Positions 51,465-61,195 are shown, counted from the stretch's first letter. The stretch: 64,000 nt of DNA from Lysobacter sp. (GCA_019634715.1 JAHCAU010000001.1:407501-471500); one strand, 5' to 3'. The notes: generated from the sequence alone by a model not told the origin. Translations and numbers: made by a program.

Positions 51465-53530
51465 CTTCCCAAGCCTCCCGCAAGCTCCGCGTCGCCGTCG
51501 TCGGTGCCGGTTACGTCGCCACGCACCACCTGGCCGCACTGTCGCAGCTCGATTTCGTCGAGATCGTCGGCCTGTGCGACAGCAACCGCGTCGCCGCCGA
51601 AGCGCTGGCCGCGCGCTTCAAGGTCGGCCAAGTGGCCGCATCGCTCGCCGAACTGGCCGATGCGACGCCGAACGTCGTCTACGTGCTGACGCCGCCGGCC
51701 TCGCACGCGACGCTGGCGATCCAGGCGATGGACATGGGCTGCCACGTACTGGTCGAGAAGCCGATGGCCGACAGCGCCGCCGACTGCGAGGCCATGCTCG
51801 CCAAGGCGAAAGCCACCGGCCTGACCCTCGGCGTGAACCATTCCGACCTGTTCGATCCGGTGCTGATGCAGGCGCTGGACACCGCGAAATCCGGCGCGAT
51901 CGGCGACGTGCTGTCGGTCGACATCATCCGCAATTCCGAATATCCACCCTACGCCGGCGGCCCGCTCCCCGGCCAGGTGAAGCAGGGTTCGTATCCGTTC
52001 CGCGACCTCGGCGTGCACGGCTTCTACACCATCGAAGCCTTCCTCGGTCCGATCGCGCAGGCCGAAGTGCAGTACCAGTCGCGCGGCGCCGATCCCAACC
52101 TCGGCTTCGACGAATGGCAGGCGCGCGCGCAGACCGCCACCGGCGTCGGCCGCCTGCTGCTGTCGTGGAACGCGCGACCGATGGAGAACCGCCTGTTCGT
52201 GCGCGGCACGAAGGGCACCATCGAAGTGGACCGCTTCACCCAGACCTGCCGCGTGCATCGCGTGCTGCCGGGGCCGAAGTTCATCGGCATCCTCCTCAAT
52301 GCCTTCTTCAGCGCGGTGAAGGACAGCGTGCGCATCCCGCTGAACGTGCTGCGCTTCGCCACCGGCCGGCTGAAGCCGTCGCCCGGCATCCGCATGGGCG
52401 CGGAAGCCTTCGCGCGCGCGGTGCATCGCGGCGAGGCGCCGCCGTTCACCGCCGAGGACGGCCTGCGCATCGCGCGCCTGCTCGATCCGCTGTGCGCCGA
52501 GCCCGACCACCAGCGCCTGGCGCAGCTCGAAGCGCGCTACACCGCGCTGCCGCCGGCCGATGCGCTGGTCACCGGCGCCGCCGGCTTCCTCGGCAAGGCC
52601 GTGGTCGCCGCGTTGCGCGCGCAGGGCAGGACCGTGCGCGTGCTGGTGCGCCGCCCGGTCGCGGCCTATCGGGACGACGAAGGCATGCAGACGGTCATCG
52701 GCGACCTGGGCGATCCGCGCATCGTCGACCACGCGGTCGCCGGTGCCGCCGTGGTCTACCACGTCGGCGCAGCGATGCGCGGCGGTCCGCGCGATTTCGA
52801 AGCCGGCACGATCTGGGGCACGCGCAACGTGCTCGATGCCTGCCGCAAGCATGCGACCACGCGACTGGTCTACGTCAGCTCGATGAGCGTGTTCGACCAC
52901 GCCGGGCGCCGCAGCGGCGATGTGCTGACCGAGGACTACCGCTTCGAGCCCCATCCGCAACTGCGCGGCGCGTACACGCAGACCAAGCTCACCGCCGAAC
53001 AGATGGTCGCCGACGCGATCGTCAAGGAGCACCTGCCGGCGGTGATCCTCCGCCCCGGGCAGATCTTCGGCCCCGGCGCGGAACAGGTCACGCCCAACGG
53101 CACGATCGCCCTGGCCGGCCGCTGGATCGCGATCGGCAGCGGCGCGCAGGCGCTGCCGCTGGTCTATCGCGACGACACCGTCGATGCGCTGCTGCTCGCC
53201 GGCACATCGCTGCAGGCGCTGGGACGCATCTTCAACCTCGTCGACACCGACTCGGTCGATCGCGGCACCTACCTGCGCCGCTGCAAGGCGAAGCTCGGCA
53301 CCTCGCTGAAGCTGATGTGGATGCCGGAATGGGTCTTCATGTGCCTGGCCATCGGTGTGGAACTGCTGGGCAAGGCGCTCAAGCGCGACGTGCCGCTGAC
53401 CCGCTACCGCGTGCGCTCGCTGCGCCCGCTGGCGAACTTCGACACCACGGCCGCGCGCGAGGTGCTCGGCTGGACGCCGCGCATCGGCGTGAAGCGGGGA
53501 CTGGACATCACGTTCGGGGCCGAGCGCTGA
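51461..53530 (+). CDS. Gfo/Idh/MocA oxidoreductase fused to an SDR epimerase-type domain
   Basis: Two enzymes in one 689-residue chain. Residues about 1-365: NAD-binding VAVVGAGYVATHHLAAL, the EKPMADS signature, GVNHSDLFDP and DLGVHGFYTIEAF, a sugar oxidoreductase. Residues about 366-689: extended SDR with VTGAAGFLGKAVVAAL, YVSSMSVFD and catalytic YTQTK. The seam is read through in one continuous frame without stop. The two activities probably act in sequence on one nucleotide- or lipid-linked sugar (inference). The start overlaps the preceding GT gene. Confidence 0.85.
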   Translation: MTSQASRKLRVAVVGAGYVATHHLAALSQLDFVEIVGLCDSNRVAAEALAARFKVGQVAASLAELADATPNVVYVLTPPASHATLAIQAMDMGCHVLVEKPMADSAADCEAMLAKAKATGLTLGVNHSDLFDPVLMQALDTAKSGAIGDVLSVDIIRNSEYPPYAGGPLPGQVKQGSYPFRDLGVHGFYTIEAFLGPIAQAEVQYQSRGADPNLGFDEWQARAQTATGVGRLLLSWNARPMENRLFVRGTKGTIEVDRFTQTCRVHRVLPGPKFIGILLNAFFSAVKDSVRIPLNVLRFATGRLKPSPGIRMGAEAFARAVHRGEAPPFTAEDGLRIARLLDPLCAEPDHQRLAQLEARYTALPPADALVTGAAGFLGKAVVAALRAQGRTVRVLVRRPVAAYRDDEGMQTVIGDLGDPRIVDHAVAGAAVVYHVGAAMRGGPRDFEAGTIWGTRNVLDACRKHATTRLVYVSSMSVFDHAGRRSGDVLTEDYRFEPHPQLRGAYTQTKLTAEQMVADAIVKEHLPAVILRPGQIFGPGAEQVTPNGTIALAGRWIAIGSGAQALPLVYRDDTVDALLLAGTSLQALGRIFNLVDTDSVDRGTYLRRCKAKLGTSLKLMWMPEWVFMCLAIGVELLGKALKRDVPLTRYRVRSLRPLANFDTTAAREVLGWTPRIGVKRGLDITFGAER

Positions 53531-53541
53531 CAGTGCGCTTC

Positions 53542-53648
53542 TCCCTCCCTTCAAGGGGAGGGCCGGGGTGGGGATGGGTTTCCATCCCGATGCAGGACGA
53601 CCCGAAGACCCATCCCCACCCAAACCCTCCCCTTGAAGGGGAGGGCTT
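53542..53648. repeat. Long inverted repeat, GGGGAGGG/CATCCCC family
   Basis: Arms at about 53542-53582 and 53608-53648 contain TCAAGGGGAGGGCCGGGG and CCCATCCCCACCC-type blocks facing each other with minor mismatches. It lies between the fusion gene (+) and the acyltransferase gene (-), which are convergent. This block pattern is common in intergenic REP-like elements of xanthomonads. Confidence 0.7.
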
Positions 53649-53655
53649 CAAATCA

Positions 53656-55590
53656 TCAATCCTTCCGCGCGAGGATCCGCTGCCACGGCAGCGCCCAGGA
53701 CAGCACCGGCGCGGCCCAGCCGACGCGGCGCAGGCGCGGATGCCGGCGCAGGCGGTCGGCCGACAGCGATTCGATGCGGCAACCGTCGAACATCCGGCGC
53801 AGCGACGACGCGGTGCTGGACCAGGGGTAGCCGCGATGCCGGCGCCAGTCGCCGAGCAGTCGACGCGAATGGTGTTCGCGCAGCCGCAGCGGACTGGGCG
53901 TAGCGAGGTAGACATGGCCGCCGCGCCGGGTGACGCGCAGCATCTCGGCGATGAAGGCGCGACGCGCATCGGCGCTGCCGATGAATTCGAGCACCGATAC
54001 GCAGGTCACCAGGTCGAAATGGCCATCCGGAAACGGCAGCGGCTCGCCCGCTTCGACATGCAGGAAGCGCACGCGCGCCGGGTCGAGGTCGTGGCCGAGC
54101 GCGCGCTCGGCGGCGGCGGCGATCGCCTCGCGGCTGGCGTCGATGCCGACGACCTCGTCGGCCGCCAGCGCCGACATCGCCAGCGCCACCGTGGTGCCGC
54201 CGGTACCGCAGCCGATGTCGAGGATGCGCGGCGCCCGGCCCACGCGCGCGACGAGCGGCGCGCACAGGCTCCGCGCATGCATGCCGACGCGGGTGAGTTC
54301 GCGCTCCAGGAAGCGATCGGAGACCTTGCCGTCGAAACCGCGGTCGTAGTCGCCGGCGCCATCGGAATCGTGGATGTCGCGCGCGGCGGCGCCGCGCCGG
54401 ATCAGTTCGATGAACCGGGTGCGGTGGGGTTCGCGCATCATGTCGCCTTGCGCCAGGCCAGCGGCGGCGGCCGTCGCACCGCCATCGGCACGGGCCTGTT
54501 CCTCGGTACCGGCACGGCCATGCCCTCGCGCCTGCCAGCGCTGGCGGATGGCGCGCATCGCCGGCCGCTCGACCCAGCGATTGAGCAACGTGGCCAGGCA
54601 CAGCGCCGCGCCCAGGGCCAGGGCGATCGCCGCGAGGCTGTGCACGCCCTGGCGCTCCAGCCGGTGGATCATGGCGAAGCCGATGGCCTGGTGCAGCAGG
54701 TAGAGCGAATAGGAAATGCCGCCGAGGAACAGGAACAGCCGGTGGCGCAGCCAGTGCAGGCCTCCGCCGAGGAACAGCGCGAAGACGACGGTGCACACCA
54801 GGCCCACGGCGAAATGGACCGGCTCGTACGCCAGCCCGATCGTCGCCAGCGACGCCAGGATCAGCGCGATGTTGACCGCCCGCGATCCGCGCGAGGCGTG
54901 CAGCCGGTAGAACAGGATGCCCAGCGCGAAGAACGGGATGTAGAGCAGGTTGAGCAGCACCCGGGAGGTATAGGAGAAATGCCAGCCCTGTCGCAGCGAC
55001 AGCGCGTACGCCAGGGTCAGCAGCAGCCAGCCGGCGATGATCCAGGGCATGCGGTGCAACTGGCGCAGCGCGAACCAGAACAGCATCTGGGCGTAGAAGA
55101 ACAGTTCGACCTGCAGGGTCCAGTACGAGCCGTCGACATCCTCGAAGCCGAGGATTTCCTGCAGCATCGTCGTGTTCGCGGCCAGGGTCGCCAGGCCGGG
55201 CCGCTGCGCCGGCATGCCGATCGCGTACACCACGAGCGCGGTGAGCCCCAGGGCTGTCCAGTACGCGGGGAACAGGCGCGAGAAGCGCGAGACCATGAAA
55301 TCGCCCGCGCTGCGCGCGCGGTCCAGGGTCATGAAGATCACGAAGCCGCTGATCAGGAAGAACAGGTGCACGCCATAGTTGCCGGCCGGGAAGCCGAAGC
55401 CCAGCGGCTGCAGGTGGCCATGCTGGCCCTGGTAGAAGGTGGTGTAGTGGAACAGGACCACGCCCAGCGCGGCCAGACCGCGCAGCGCGTCCAGCTCTTC
55501 CAGCCGTCCCCGTTCGCCGGCCTGCCTGCGCGGCGCGGCGCCGGCGCGACCACGCGCCTCCGTCGGCACGGCGCCGACCTGCCCGGACAT
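53656..55590 (-). CDS. Acyltransferase-3 fused to a SAM methyltransferase
   Basis: 644-residue membrane protein. Residues about 1-350 form the ten-helix acyltransferase-3 (OafA-like) domain: LDALRGLAALGVVLFHY with its conserved His, NYGVHLFFLISGFVIF, SRFSRLFPAYW and SYSLYLLHQAIG. After an Ala/Gly/Arg-rich linker, residues about 384-644 are a class I methyltransferase (RILDIGCGTGGTTVALA, FDLVTCVSVLEFIG). An internal ATG at 54441, preceded by an AAGG site, could also give the methyltransferase alone. The start at 55590 has GGAG at spacing 6; 55605 is possible. It likely O-acetylates and methylates the EPS. Confidence 0.82.
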   Translation of the reverse strand: MSGQVGAVPTEARGRAGAAPRRQAGERGRLEELDALRGLAALGVVLFHYTTFYQGQHGHLQPLGFGFPAGNYGVHLFFLISGFVIFMTLDRARSAGDFMVSRFSRLFPAYWTALGLTALVVYAIGMPAQRPGLATLAANTTMLQEILGFEDVDGSYWTLQVELFFYAQMLFWFALRQLHRMPWIIAGWLLLTLAYALSLRQGWHFSYTSRVLLNLLYIPFFALGILFYRLHASRGSRAVNIALILASLATIGLAYEPVHFAVGLVCTVVFALFLGGGLHWLRHRLFLFLGGISYSLYLLHQAIGFAMIHRLERQGVHSLAAIALALGAALCLATLLNRWVERPAMRAIRQRWQARGHGRAGTEEQARADGGATAAAAGLAQGDMMREPHRTRFIELIRRGAAARDIHDSDGAGDYDRGFDGKVSDRFLERELTRVGMHARSLCAPLVARVGRAPRILDIGCGTGGTTVALAMSALAADEVVGIDASREAIAAAAERALGHDLDPARVRFLHVEAGEPLPFPDGHFDLVTCVSVLEFIGSADARRAFIAEMLRVTRRGGHVYLATPSPLRLREHHSRRLLGDWRRHRGYPWSSTASSLRRMFDGCRIESLSADRLRRHPRLRRVGWAAPVLSWALPWQRILARKD

Positions 55591-55783
55591 GGACGACTCC
55601 AACATGCTCTCCCCCGGCACGCACGCTGCGTCGGCTGGCTATGATGAACGGAGATCGGCGACGCCAGGGGACAGTCGACCGCATCGTCGCTGTCCTGCGC
55701 CGGCGCCGCTTCACGTCTTGGCAGGTCGTCGGCAAGCCGTGCGCACCGCCCGTCCCCGACGCGCCTTCCCCTGGCCGGACCGC

Positions 55784-56941
55784 ATGCGCATCCTGATCGT
55801 CACCTCGCAGTTCCCGATCGCCGGCGAGCCCAACCGTGGCCGCCCGATCCACCAGACGGTCCGCGCGCTGTCGACGCTTGCCGAGGTCCGTGTGATCAGC
55901 CCGGTCGCGCGCTATCCGCGCTGGGCGATGCCGCGCAGCTACCTCTATCGCGCGTCCGATCCGGATTTCGAGGTGCCCGGCTGCGACGTGCGCCATGTCG
56001 ACTACCCCGCACTGCCCGCGGTAAGCCGCCCTTTCAACGGCTGGCTCTGCGCGCGCACCCTTCACGCGCCGCTGCGCGACTTCGCGCCGGACGTGGTGCT
56101 GTCGTACTGGCTGTATCCCGACGCCTTCGGCGCGATGCATGCCGCGCGCCGCGCCGGACTGCCGCTGGTGGTGGGATCGCGCGGTTCGGACCTGCGGGTG
56201 CGCGACGCGATCAGCCGCCGCCTCACCCGCCCCGTGCTGCAGGCCGCACGGCGCATCCTGGTGGTGAGCGAGGATCTGGGCCGGGTCGCGGTGCGCGACT
56301 ACGACGCCGATCCGGCAAAGATCCGCACCATCCCGAACGGCTGCGACGCCGCGATCTTCCATCCGCAGCCGGAGGGCGAGGCCCGCGACGCGCTCGGCCT
56401 CGACACCGGCATTCCGCTGGTCACTTACGTCGGCCGCCTCGTCCCGGAAAAGGGCCTGCGCGAACTGCTCGACGCGATGGCCATCCTGGCGCCGCGCCTG
56501 CCCGGGCTGCAGCTGGCGCTGGTCGGCGAAGGCCCGATGCGCAGCGAACTGGAAACCCGGGTCGCCGCGCTGCCTGGCGTGCGCGTGCACCTGCCCGGCG
56601 CGCAGGGGCCGCGCGAAGTCGCGCGCTGGATGGCCGCATCCGACGTGGTGACCCTGCCGAGCCATTCCGAAGGCCACCCGAACGTGCTGGTCGAGGCCCT
56701 GGCCTGCGGCCGGCCAGTGGTGACGACGCCGGTCGGCGGCATCCCGGAAGTGGTCGATGCCGACTGCGGCCTGCTGGTCGCGGTGCGCGACCCTGCGGCA
56801 TTGGCCGAGGGCCTGGCGGCGGCCTTCGCCCGCGACTGGGACGAAGGCGCGCTGTCGCGCCGCTTCTCGCGCGGCTGGGACGCGGTGGCCGCCGACACCC
56901 TGCGCGCCTGCGAGGAGGCGAGAACGGCATCGAGACGCTGA
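55784..56941 (+). CDS. Glycosyltransferase family 4
   Basis: 385-residue GT-B enzyme. Motifs: RILIVTSQFPIAGEPNRGRPIHQTVRAL at the start, GSRGSDLRVRDA in the acceptor domain, VTYVGRLVPEKGLRELLDAM, and the EX7E motif HSEGHPNVLVEALACGRPVVTTPVGG. It would add one sugar to the lipid-linked repeat. The ATG at 55784 starts at the canonical beta strand; upstream in-frame sequence is non-coding-like. It is divergent from the acyltransferase-methyltransferase gene. Confidence 0.92.
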   Translation: MRILIVTSQFPIAGEPNRGRPIHQTVRALSTLAEVRVISPVARYPRWAMPRSYLYRASDPDFEVPGCDVRHVDYPALPAVSRPFNGWLCARTLHAPLRDFAPDVVLSYWLYPDAFGAMHAARRAGLPLVVGSRGSDLRVRDAISRRLTRPVLQAARRILVVSEDLGRVAVRDYDADPAKIRTIPNGCDAAIFHPQPEGEARDALGLDTGIPLVTYVGRLVPEKGLRELLDAMAILAPRLPGLQLALVGEGPMRSELETRVAALPGVRVHLPGAQGPREVARWMAASDVVTLPSHSEGHPNVLVEALACGRPVVTTPVGGIPEVVDADCGLLVAVRDPAALAEGLAAAFARDWDEGALSRRFSRGWDAVAADTLRACEEARTASRR

Positions 56942-57025
56942 GCGCGAGGCAGCGTGGCACGAATCCGGCGGTTTCGACGTTGGATGACGACCGAGCAATC
57001 AACGACAGAACAGGGGCCGGACCCA

Positions 57026-58987
57026 GTGTGTGGAATCGCGGGATTCAGCGGGGCCGACGTGCGCCCGGACGAGGCGCATCCGCTGCTGCGGCGGATGATC
57101 CACACGCTGGCGCATCGCGGACCGGACGGCTTCGGCTTCCACGCCGACGACGGCATCGGCCTGGCGCATGCGCGGCTGTCGATCATCGACCTGAGCACCG
57201 GCGACCAGCCGATCCACAACCCGCCGCGCACGGTCTGGACCGTCTTCAACGGCGAGATCTTCAACTACGTCGAGCTGCGCCGCGAACTCGAAGCGGAGGG
57301 GCGCGTCTTCTACACGCAGTCCGATACCGAAGTGATCGTGCACCTGTACGACCGCGACGGCGACGACTTCGTGCAGCACCTCAACGGCCAGTTCGCGATC
57401 GCGCTGTGGGACGCGGCACGGCGCCGCCTCGTGCTGACCCGCGACCGCGCCGGCATCCGTCCGCTGTACATCGCCCGCGAAGCCGGACGGCTGTGGTTCG
57501 CCTCCGAGGTGAAGGCCCTTTTGGCGGCCCTGCCGCAGTGCGCGGCGATCGACCCGCGCGGACTCGCCGAAACCTTCGCCACCTGGTCGCCGATCGAACC
57601 GCACACGGTGTATCGCGGCATCGAAAGCCTGCCGCCCGGGCACCTGCTCGTGCGCGAGGCCGACGGCCGCGAGACCCTGCGCCGCTGGTGGGACTGGACC
57701 TTCCCCGACGCCGACGAGACCTCGCCCTCGCGCTGCCCGCTGAGCGTGGAGGACGCGACCGCCGAGCTGCGCGCGCTGCTGATCGACGCCGTGCGCCTGC
57801 AGCTGCGCGCCGACGTGCCGGTCGGCGCCTACCTCAGCGGTGGCCTGGATTCGTCGGGCATCGTCGCGCTGATCCGCGGCTTCACCCAGACGCCGGTGCG
57901 CACCTTTTCGGTGGCCTTCGAGGACGGCGAGTTCGACGAAAGCGAGCACCAGATGGCGATGGTGCGCCACCTCGGCACGCTGCACACCACGCTGCGCTGC
58001 ACGCGCCGCGACATCGGCGAGGCCTTCCCGCGCCTGATCCGCCACACCGAAACACCAGTGCTGCGCACCGCGCCGGTGCCGCTGATGCTGCTGGCCGGCA
58101 GCGTGCGCGAACACGGCTACAAGGTCGTGCTGACCGGCGAAGGTGCCGACGAGGTGTTCGGCGGCTACGACCTGTTCAAGGAAGCGAAGATCCGCCGTTT
58201 CTGGGCGCGACAGCCGGGTTCGACGTTCCGCCCGCGCCTGCTCGAACGCCTGTACGGCTACCTGCCGAACTCGCCGGTGCGCAACCCGGCGTTCGCGCAG
58301 GGCTTCTTCGGCCAAGGGATGCAGCACCTGCGGCGCCCGGTGTTCGCGCACGCGCCGCGCTGGACCACCTCGCAGCGCGCGCTCGGCCTGCTGTCGCCCG
58401 AATTCCGCGCCGAGATCGGCACGTTCGACCCGCTCGATGCCTTCGAAGCGACATTGCCTGCGGAGATCGCGCGCTGGTCGCCGCTGGCGCGCGACCAGTA
58501 CGTCGAGGCCAAGTCGCTGCTCGCCGGCTACCTGCTGTCGTCGCAGGGCGACCGCGTGGCGATGGCCAACTCGATCGAAGGCCGCGTGCCCTACCTCGAC
58601 CATCGCGTCATCGAGTTCGCCAACCGCCTGCCGCCCAGCTGGAAGATCCACGGCATGACCGAGAAATGGCTGCTGCGCCGCGCGCTGCGCGACCTGCTGC
58701 CCGACGACATCCTGCAGCGCACCAAGCAGCCGTACCGCGCGCCGGACAGCGCCAGCTTCTTCTTCGACGGCCAGCCGCTGGACTACGTGGCCGAGCTGAT
58801 GGGCGAAACCCGCCTGCGCGAGGCCGGTTACTTCGATGCCGCCGCCGTCGGCCGGCTGTTCGACAAGTGCCGCGCCGGCCGCGCCACCGGTTTCGCCGAC
58901 AACCAGGCCTTCGTCGGCGTGCTGTCGACGATGCTGCTCCACCACACCCTGCGCGAGGCTGCGCCAGCGGCCGCCGCGCTCCACTGA
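57026..58987 (+). CDS. asnB: Asparagine synthase family, glutamine-dependent (EPS type)
   Basis: 653-residue amidotransferase. The GTG at 57026 directly precedes CGIAGFSG, so Cys2 becomes the N-terminal nucleophile of the class II glutaminase domain once the initiator is removed. This decides the start; the longer ATG form would bury it. The glutaminase part has AHRGPDGFGFHADD and FNGEIFNYVEL. The synthase part has the PP-loop AYLSGGLDSSGIVAL and GEGADEVFGGYD. In EPS loci such enzymes probably amidate a polymer or lipid intermediate rather than make free asparagine. It resembles exosortase-A-associated amidotransferase 1. Confidence 0.9.
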   Translation: MCGIAGFSGADVRPDEAHPLLRRMIHTLAHRGPDGFGFHADDGIGLAHARLSIIDLSTGDQPIHNPPRTVWTVFNGEIFNYVELRRELEAEGRVFYTQSDTEVIVHLYDRDGDDFVQHLNGQFAIALWDAARRRLVLTRDRAGIRPLYIAREAGRLWFASEVKALLAALPQCAAIDPRGLAETFATWSPIEPHTVYRGIESLPPGHLLVREADGRETLRRWWDWTFPDADETSPSRCPLSVEDATAELRALLIDAVRLQLRADVPVGAYLSGGLDSSGIVALIRGFTQTPVRTFSVAFEDGEFDESEHQMAMVRHLGTLHTTLRCTRRDIGEAFPRLIRHTETPVLRTAPVPLMLLAGSVREHGYKVVLTGEGADEVFGGYDLFKEAKIRRFWARQPGSTFRPRLLERLYGYLPNSPVRNPAFAQGFFGQGMQHLRRPVFAHAPRWTTSQRALGLLSPEFRAEIGTFDPLDAFEATLPAEIARWSPLARDQYVEAKSLLAGYLLSSQGDRVAMANSIEGRVPYLDHRVIEFANRLPPSWKIHGMTEKWLLRRALRDLLPDDILQRTKQPYRAPDSASFFFDGQPLDYVAELMGETRLREAGYFDAAAVGRLFDKCRAGRATGFADNQAFVGVLSTMLLHHTLREAAPAAAALH

Positions 58988-59008
58988 TCCGACGGATACG
59001 CGCCGCAC

Positions 59009-59941
59009 ATGCACTGGAAACTCAAGGGCGTCCTGCAGAAAAGCCTCGGCGCGCTGCCCGGCGGCGAGACGCTGCACTACCGCCTGCAGCGCCACCTCGG
59101 CGGCATGCGCAACCCGCGCCGCGAGATCGGCCTGAAGATCGACGACTGGGAAGGCATGGTGAAGCAGCTGCGCGGCGTCGGCGCGCGGATTCCCGGCGCA
59201 CGCCTGCTGGAGATCGGCAGCGGCTGGTATCCCGCGCTGCCGCTGGCCTGCCACCTGGTCGGCGCCGCGCGCGTGCACACAGTCGACTTGAACCGCCTGC
59301 TCAAGCCCGACCTGATGCGTCTGTGCATCGCGATGCTCGGCGAGCAGCTGCCGCGCCTGGCGAGCACCTGCGAGGTCGATCTGGCCGAGGTCGAGGCGCG
59401 CCATGCGCGCCTGCGCGAGGCCGCGAATCGCAGCGACGATCCCGGCACGATCAGCGCCGGCGTCATCGACTACCGCGCGCCGGCCGATGCCGCAGCGTCG
59501 GGTCTGCCCGACGGCTCGATCGACATCGTGTTCTCCAACAGCGTGCTCGAACACGTGCCGCCCGACGCCATCGCGCGCATCCACCGCGCGTCGCGCGCCC
59601 TCGTCCGGCCCGGCGGCTGGATCTTCCATTCGGTGAACTGCGGCGACCATTACGCCTACGCGGATCCGAAGATCCACCAGCTCAACTACCTGCAGCATTC
59701 CGACGCGGAATGGGCGTTCTGGAACAACCGCTTCCTCTACCAGAACCGCCTGCGCGCGCACCAGCTGGTCGACGGCGCCCGCGACGCCGGCTTCGACATC
59801 GTGCTCGACACCTCGCATGCGCGCCCGCAGCGGCTGCAGCAGTTGCAGGCGATGTCCGTCGCCGAACAGTTCCGGCACATCGCCCCGGAAAAGCTGTGCA
59901 TCACCACGGTGGATTTCATCGGGCGGAATCCGGGGGCGTGA
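59009..59941 (+). CDS. Class I SAM-dependent methyltransferase
   Basis: 310-residue cytosolic methyltransferase in the EPS run. Motif I is RLLEIGSGWYPALPLACHLVGA, then VHTVDLNRLL, and the downstream VFSNSVLEHVPPDAIARIHRASRALVRPGGWIFHSVNCGDHYAY is typical of methyltransf_11-type enzymes. The N-terminal MHWKLKGVLQKSLGALPGGE segment is amphipathic and may dock to the membrane. It starts 21 bases after asnB. Substrate unknown. Confidence 0.85.
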   Translation: MHWKLKGVLQKSLGALPGGETLHYRLQRHLGGMRNPRREIGLKIDDWEGMVKQLRGVGARIPGARLLEIGSGWYPALPLACHLVGAARVHTVDLNRLLKPDLMRLCIAMLGEQLPRLASTCEVDLAEVEARHARLREAANRSDDPGTISAGVIDYRAPADAAASGLPDGSIDIVFSNSVLEHVPPDAIARIHRASRALVRPGGWIFHSVNCGDHYAYADPKIHQLNYLQHSDAEWAFWNNRFLYQNRLRAHQLVDGARDAGFDIVLDTSHARPQRLQQLQAMSVAEQFRHIAPEKLCITTVDFIGRNPGA

Positions 59942-59971
59942 GCCGCAGCCCCGTTCGCACCGGCCCGCGCC

Positions 59972-61195
59972 TCAGCGCGCCGGCCGGATCCGCAGCAGCT
60001 TGCCCTGTTCCGCATCCACCAGCAGGTAGATCGCGCCGTCCGGGCCTTCGCGCACGTCGCGGATGCGGTCCTGGCGCGCGGTCAGCAGGCGTTCCTCGTG
60101 GACGATGCGGTCGCCGTCCAGCTCCAGGCGGATCAGCGATGTCTTCGCCAGCGAGCCGAGGAAGAGATTGCCTTTCCACTCGGGAATCGCCTTGCCGCTG
60201 TAGAACAGCATGCCGCTGAGTCCAGGCGAGACCTCCCAGACGTGATGCGGCGGCTCCATGCCCGGCGCCTCGCGGCCGGTGGAACCCCTGATCGGCTCGC
60301 CGCTGTAGTCGACGCCATGGGTGACCACCGGCCAGCCGTAGTTGCGGCCGGGTTCGGGGATATTGAGTTCGTCACCGCCCATCGGGCCGTGCTCGCTGGT
60401 CCACAGCCTGCGCGTGACCGGATGCAGCGCGGCGCCCTGCATGTTGCGGTGGCCGGTCGACCAGATCTCCGGTCGCGCGCCTTCGCGCTTCGCGAACGGG
60501 TTGTCCTCGGGCACCTGCCCGTCCGGGCGGATCCGCACCAGCTTGCCCTGCAGCGTGTCCAGCGACTGCACCGCGCTGTCGACGCGGTTGTCGCCCTGGG
60601 TGACGAACAGATAGCCATCGTCGTCGAACACCAGCCGCGAACCGACGTGGGTGCCGCTGGACAGCTTGGGTTCCTGCCGATAGACCACTTCGACATCGCG
60701 GAGCTGGTCGCCTTCCAGACGGCCGCGCGCCACTGCCGTGCCGCACTTGTTGCCGCGCAGGTTCGGTTCGGCGAAGGACAGGTAGACCCGCCTGTCCTCG
60801 GCGAAGGTCGGCGACAGCACGACATCGAGCAGGCCGGCCTGACCGTCGACATACACCTTCGGCAAGCCGCCGATGGGGGCGGAGACCGTGCCATCGGCCC
60901 CGATCCGGCGCAGGCGGCCGGGACGCTCGGTCACCAGCATGTCGCCGTCGGGCAGGATCGCCAGGCCCCAGGGATGTTCCAGGCCGGTGACCAGTTCGTC
61001 GACTTCGACGCGCGCCTTCTCCGTGGCCTCGGACACGGGCACGGCATCGCGCACGACCGTCGACGGCGCGTTCGGCGGCGGCGGTGCCTCGGGCGCGCCG
61101 CAGGCCGACACTCCCAGGGCCAGCGCATGGGCCAGCGCGAAGACGGAAAGCCGGGGCGCGGGACGGCGCGGAACGGCATCGGGATTCGAAGTCAT
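59972..61195 (-). CDS. PQQ-type soluble sugar dehydrogenase, lipoprotein
   Basis: 407-residue periplasmic enzyme of the soluble glucose/aldose dehydrogenase family. A signal peptide ends in a lipobox (LGVSAC, Cys32), so it is a lipoprotein. The six-bladed propeller shows HPWGLAILPDGDMLVTERPGRLRRI, DGQAGLLDVVLSP, GTHVGSRLVFDDDGYLFVTQGDNR, WSTGHRNMQGAALHP, EHGPMGGDELN and RIRDVREGPDGAIYLLVD. The family uses PQQ to oxidise aldoses. It is transcribed opposite to the EPS genes around it. Confidence 0.9.
   Translation of the reverse strand: MTSNPDAVPRRPAPRLSVFALAHALALGVSACGAPEAPPPPNAPSTVVRDAVPVSEATEKARVEVDELVTGLEHPWGLAILPDGDMLVTERPGRLRRIGADGTVSAPIGGLPKVYVDGQAGLLDVVLSPTFAEDRRVYLSFAEPNLRGNKCGTAVARGRLEGDQLRDVEVVYRQEPKLSSGTHVGSRLVFDDDGYLFVTQGDNRVDSAVQSLDTLQGKLVRIRPDGQVPEDNPFAKREGARPEIWSTGHRNMQGAALHPVTRRLWTSEHGPMGGDELNIPEPGRNYGWPVVTHGVDYSGEPIRGSTGREAPGMEPPHHVWEVSPGLSGMLFYSGKAIPEWKGNLFLGSLAKTSLIRLELDGDRIVHEERLLTARQDRIRDVREGPDGAIYLLVDAEQGKLLRIRPAR

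Noticed and set aside
56999..59878. A 959-codon minus-strand frame opposite asnB and the methyltransferase
   Set aside because: Val/Gly/Arg/Gln-rich antisense artefact; asnB catalytic motifs are all on the plus strand.
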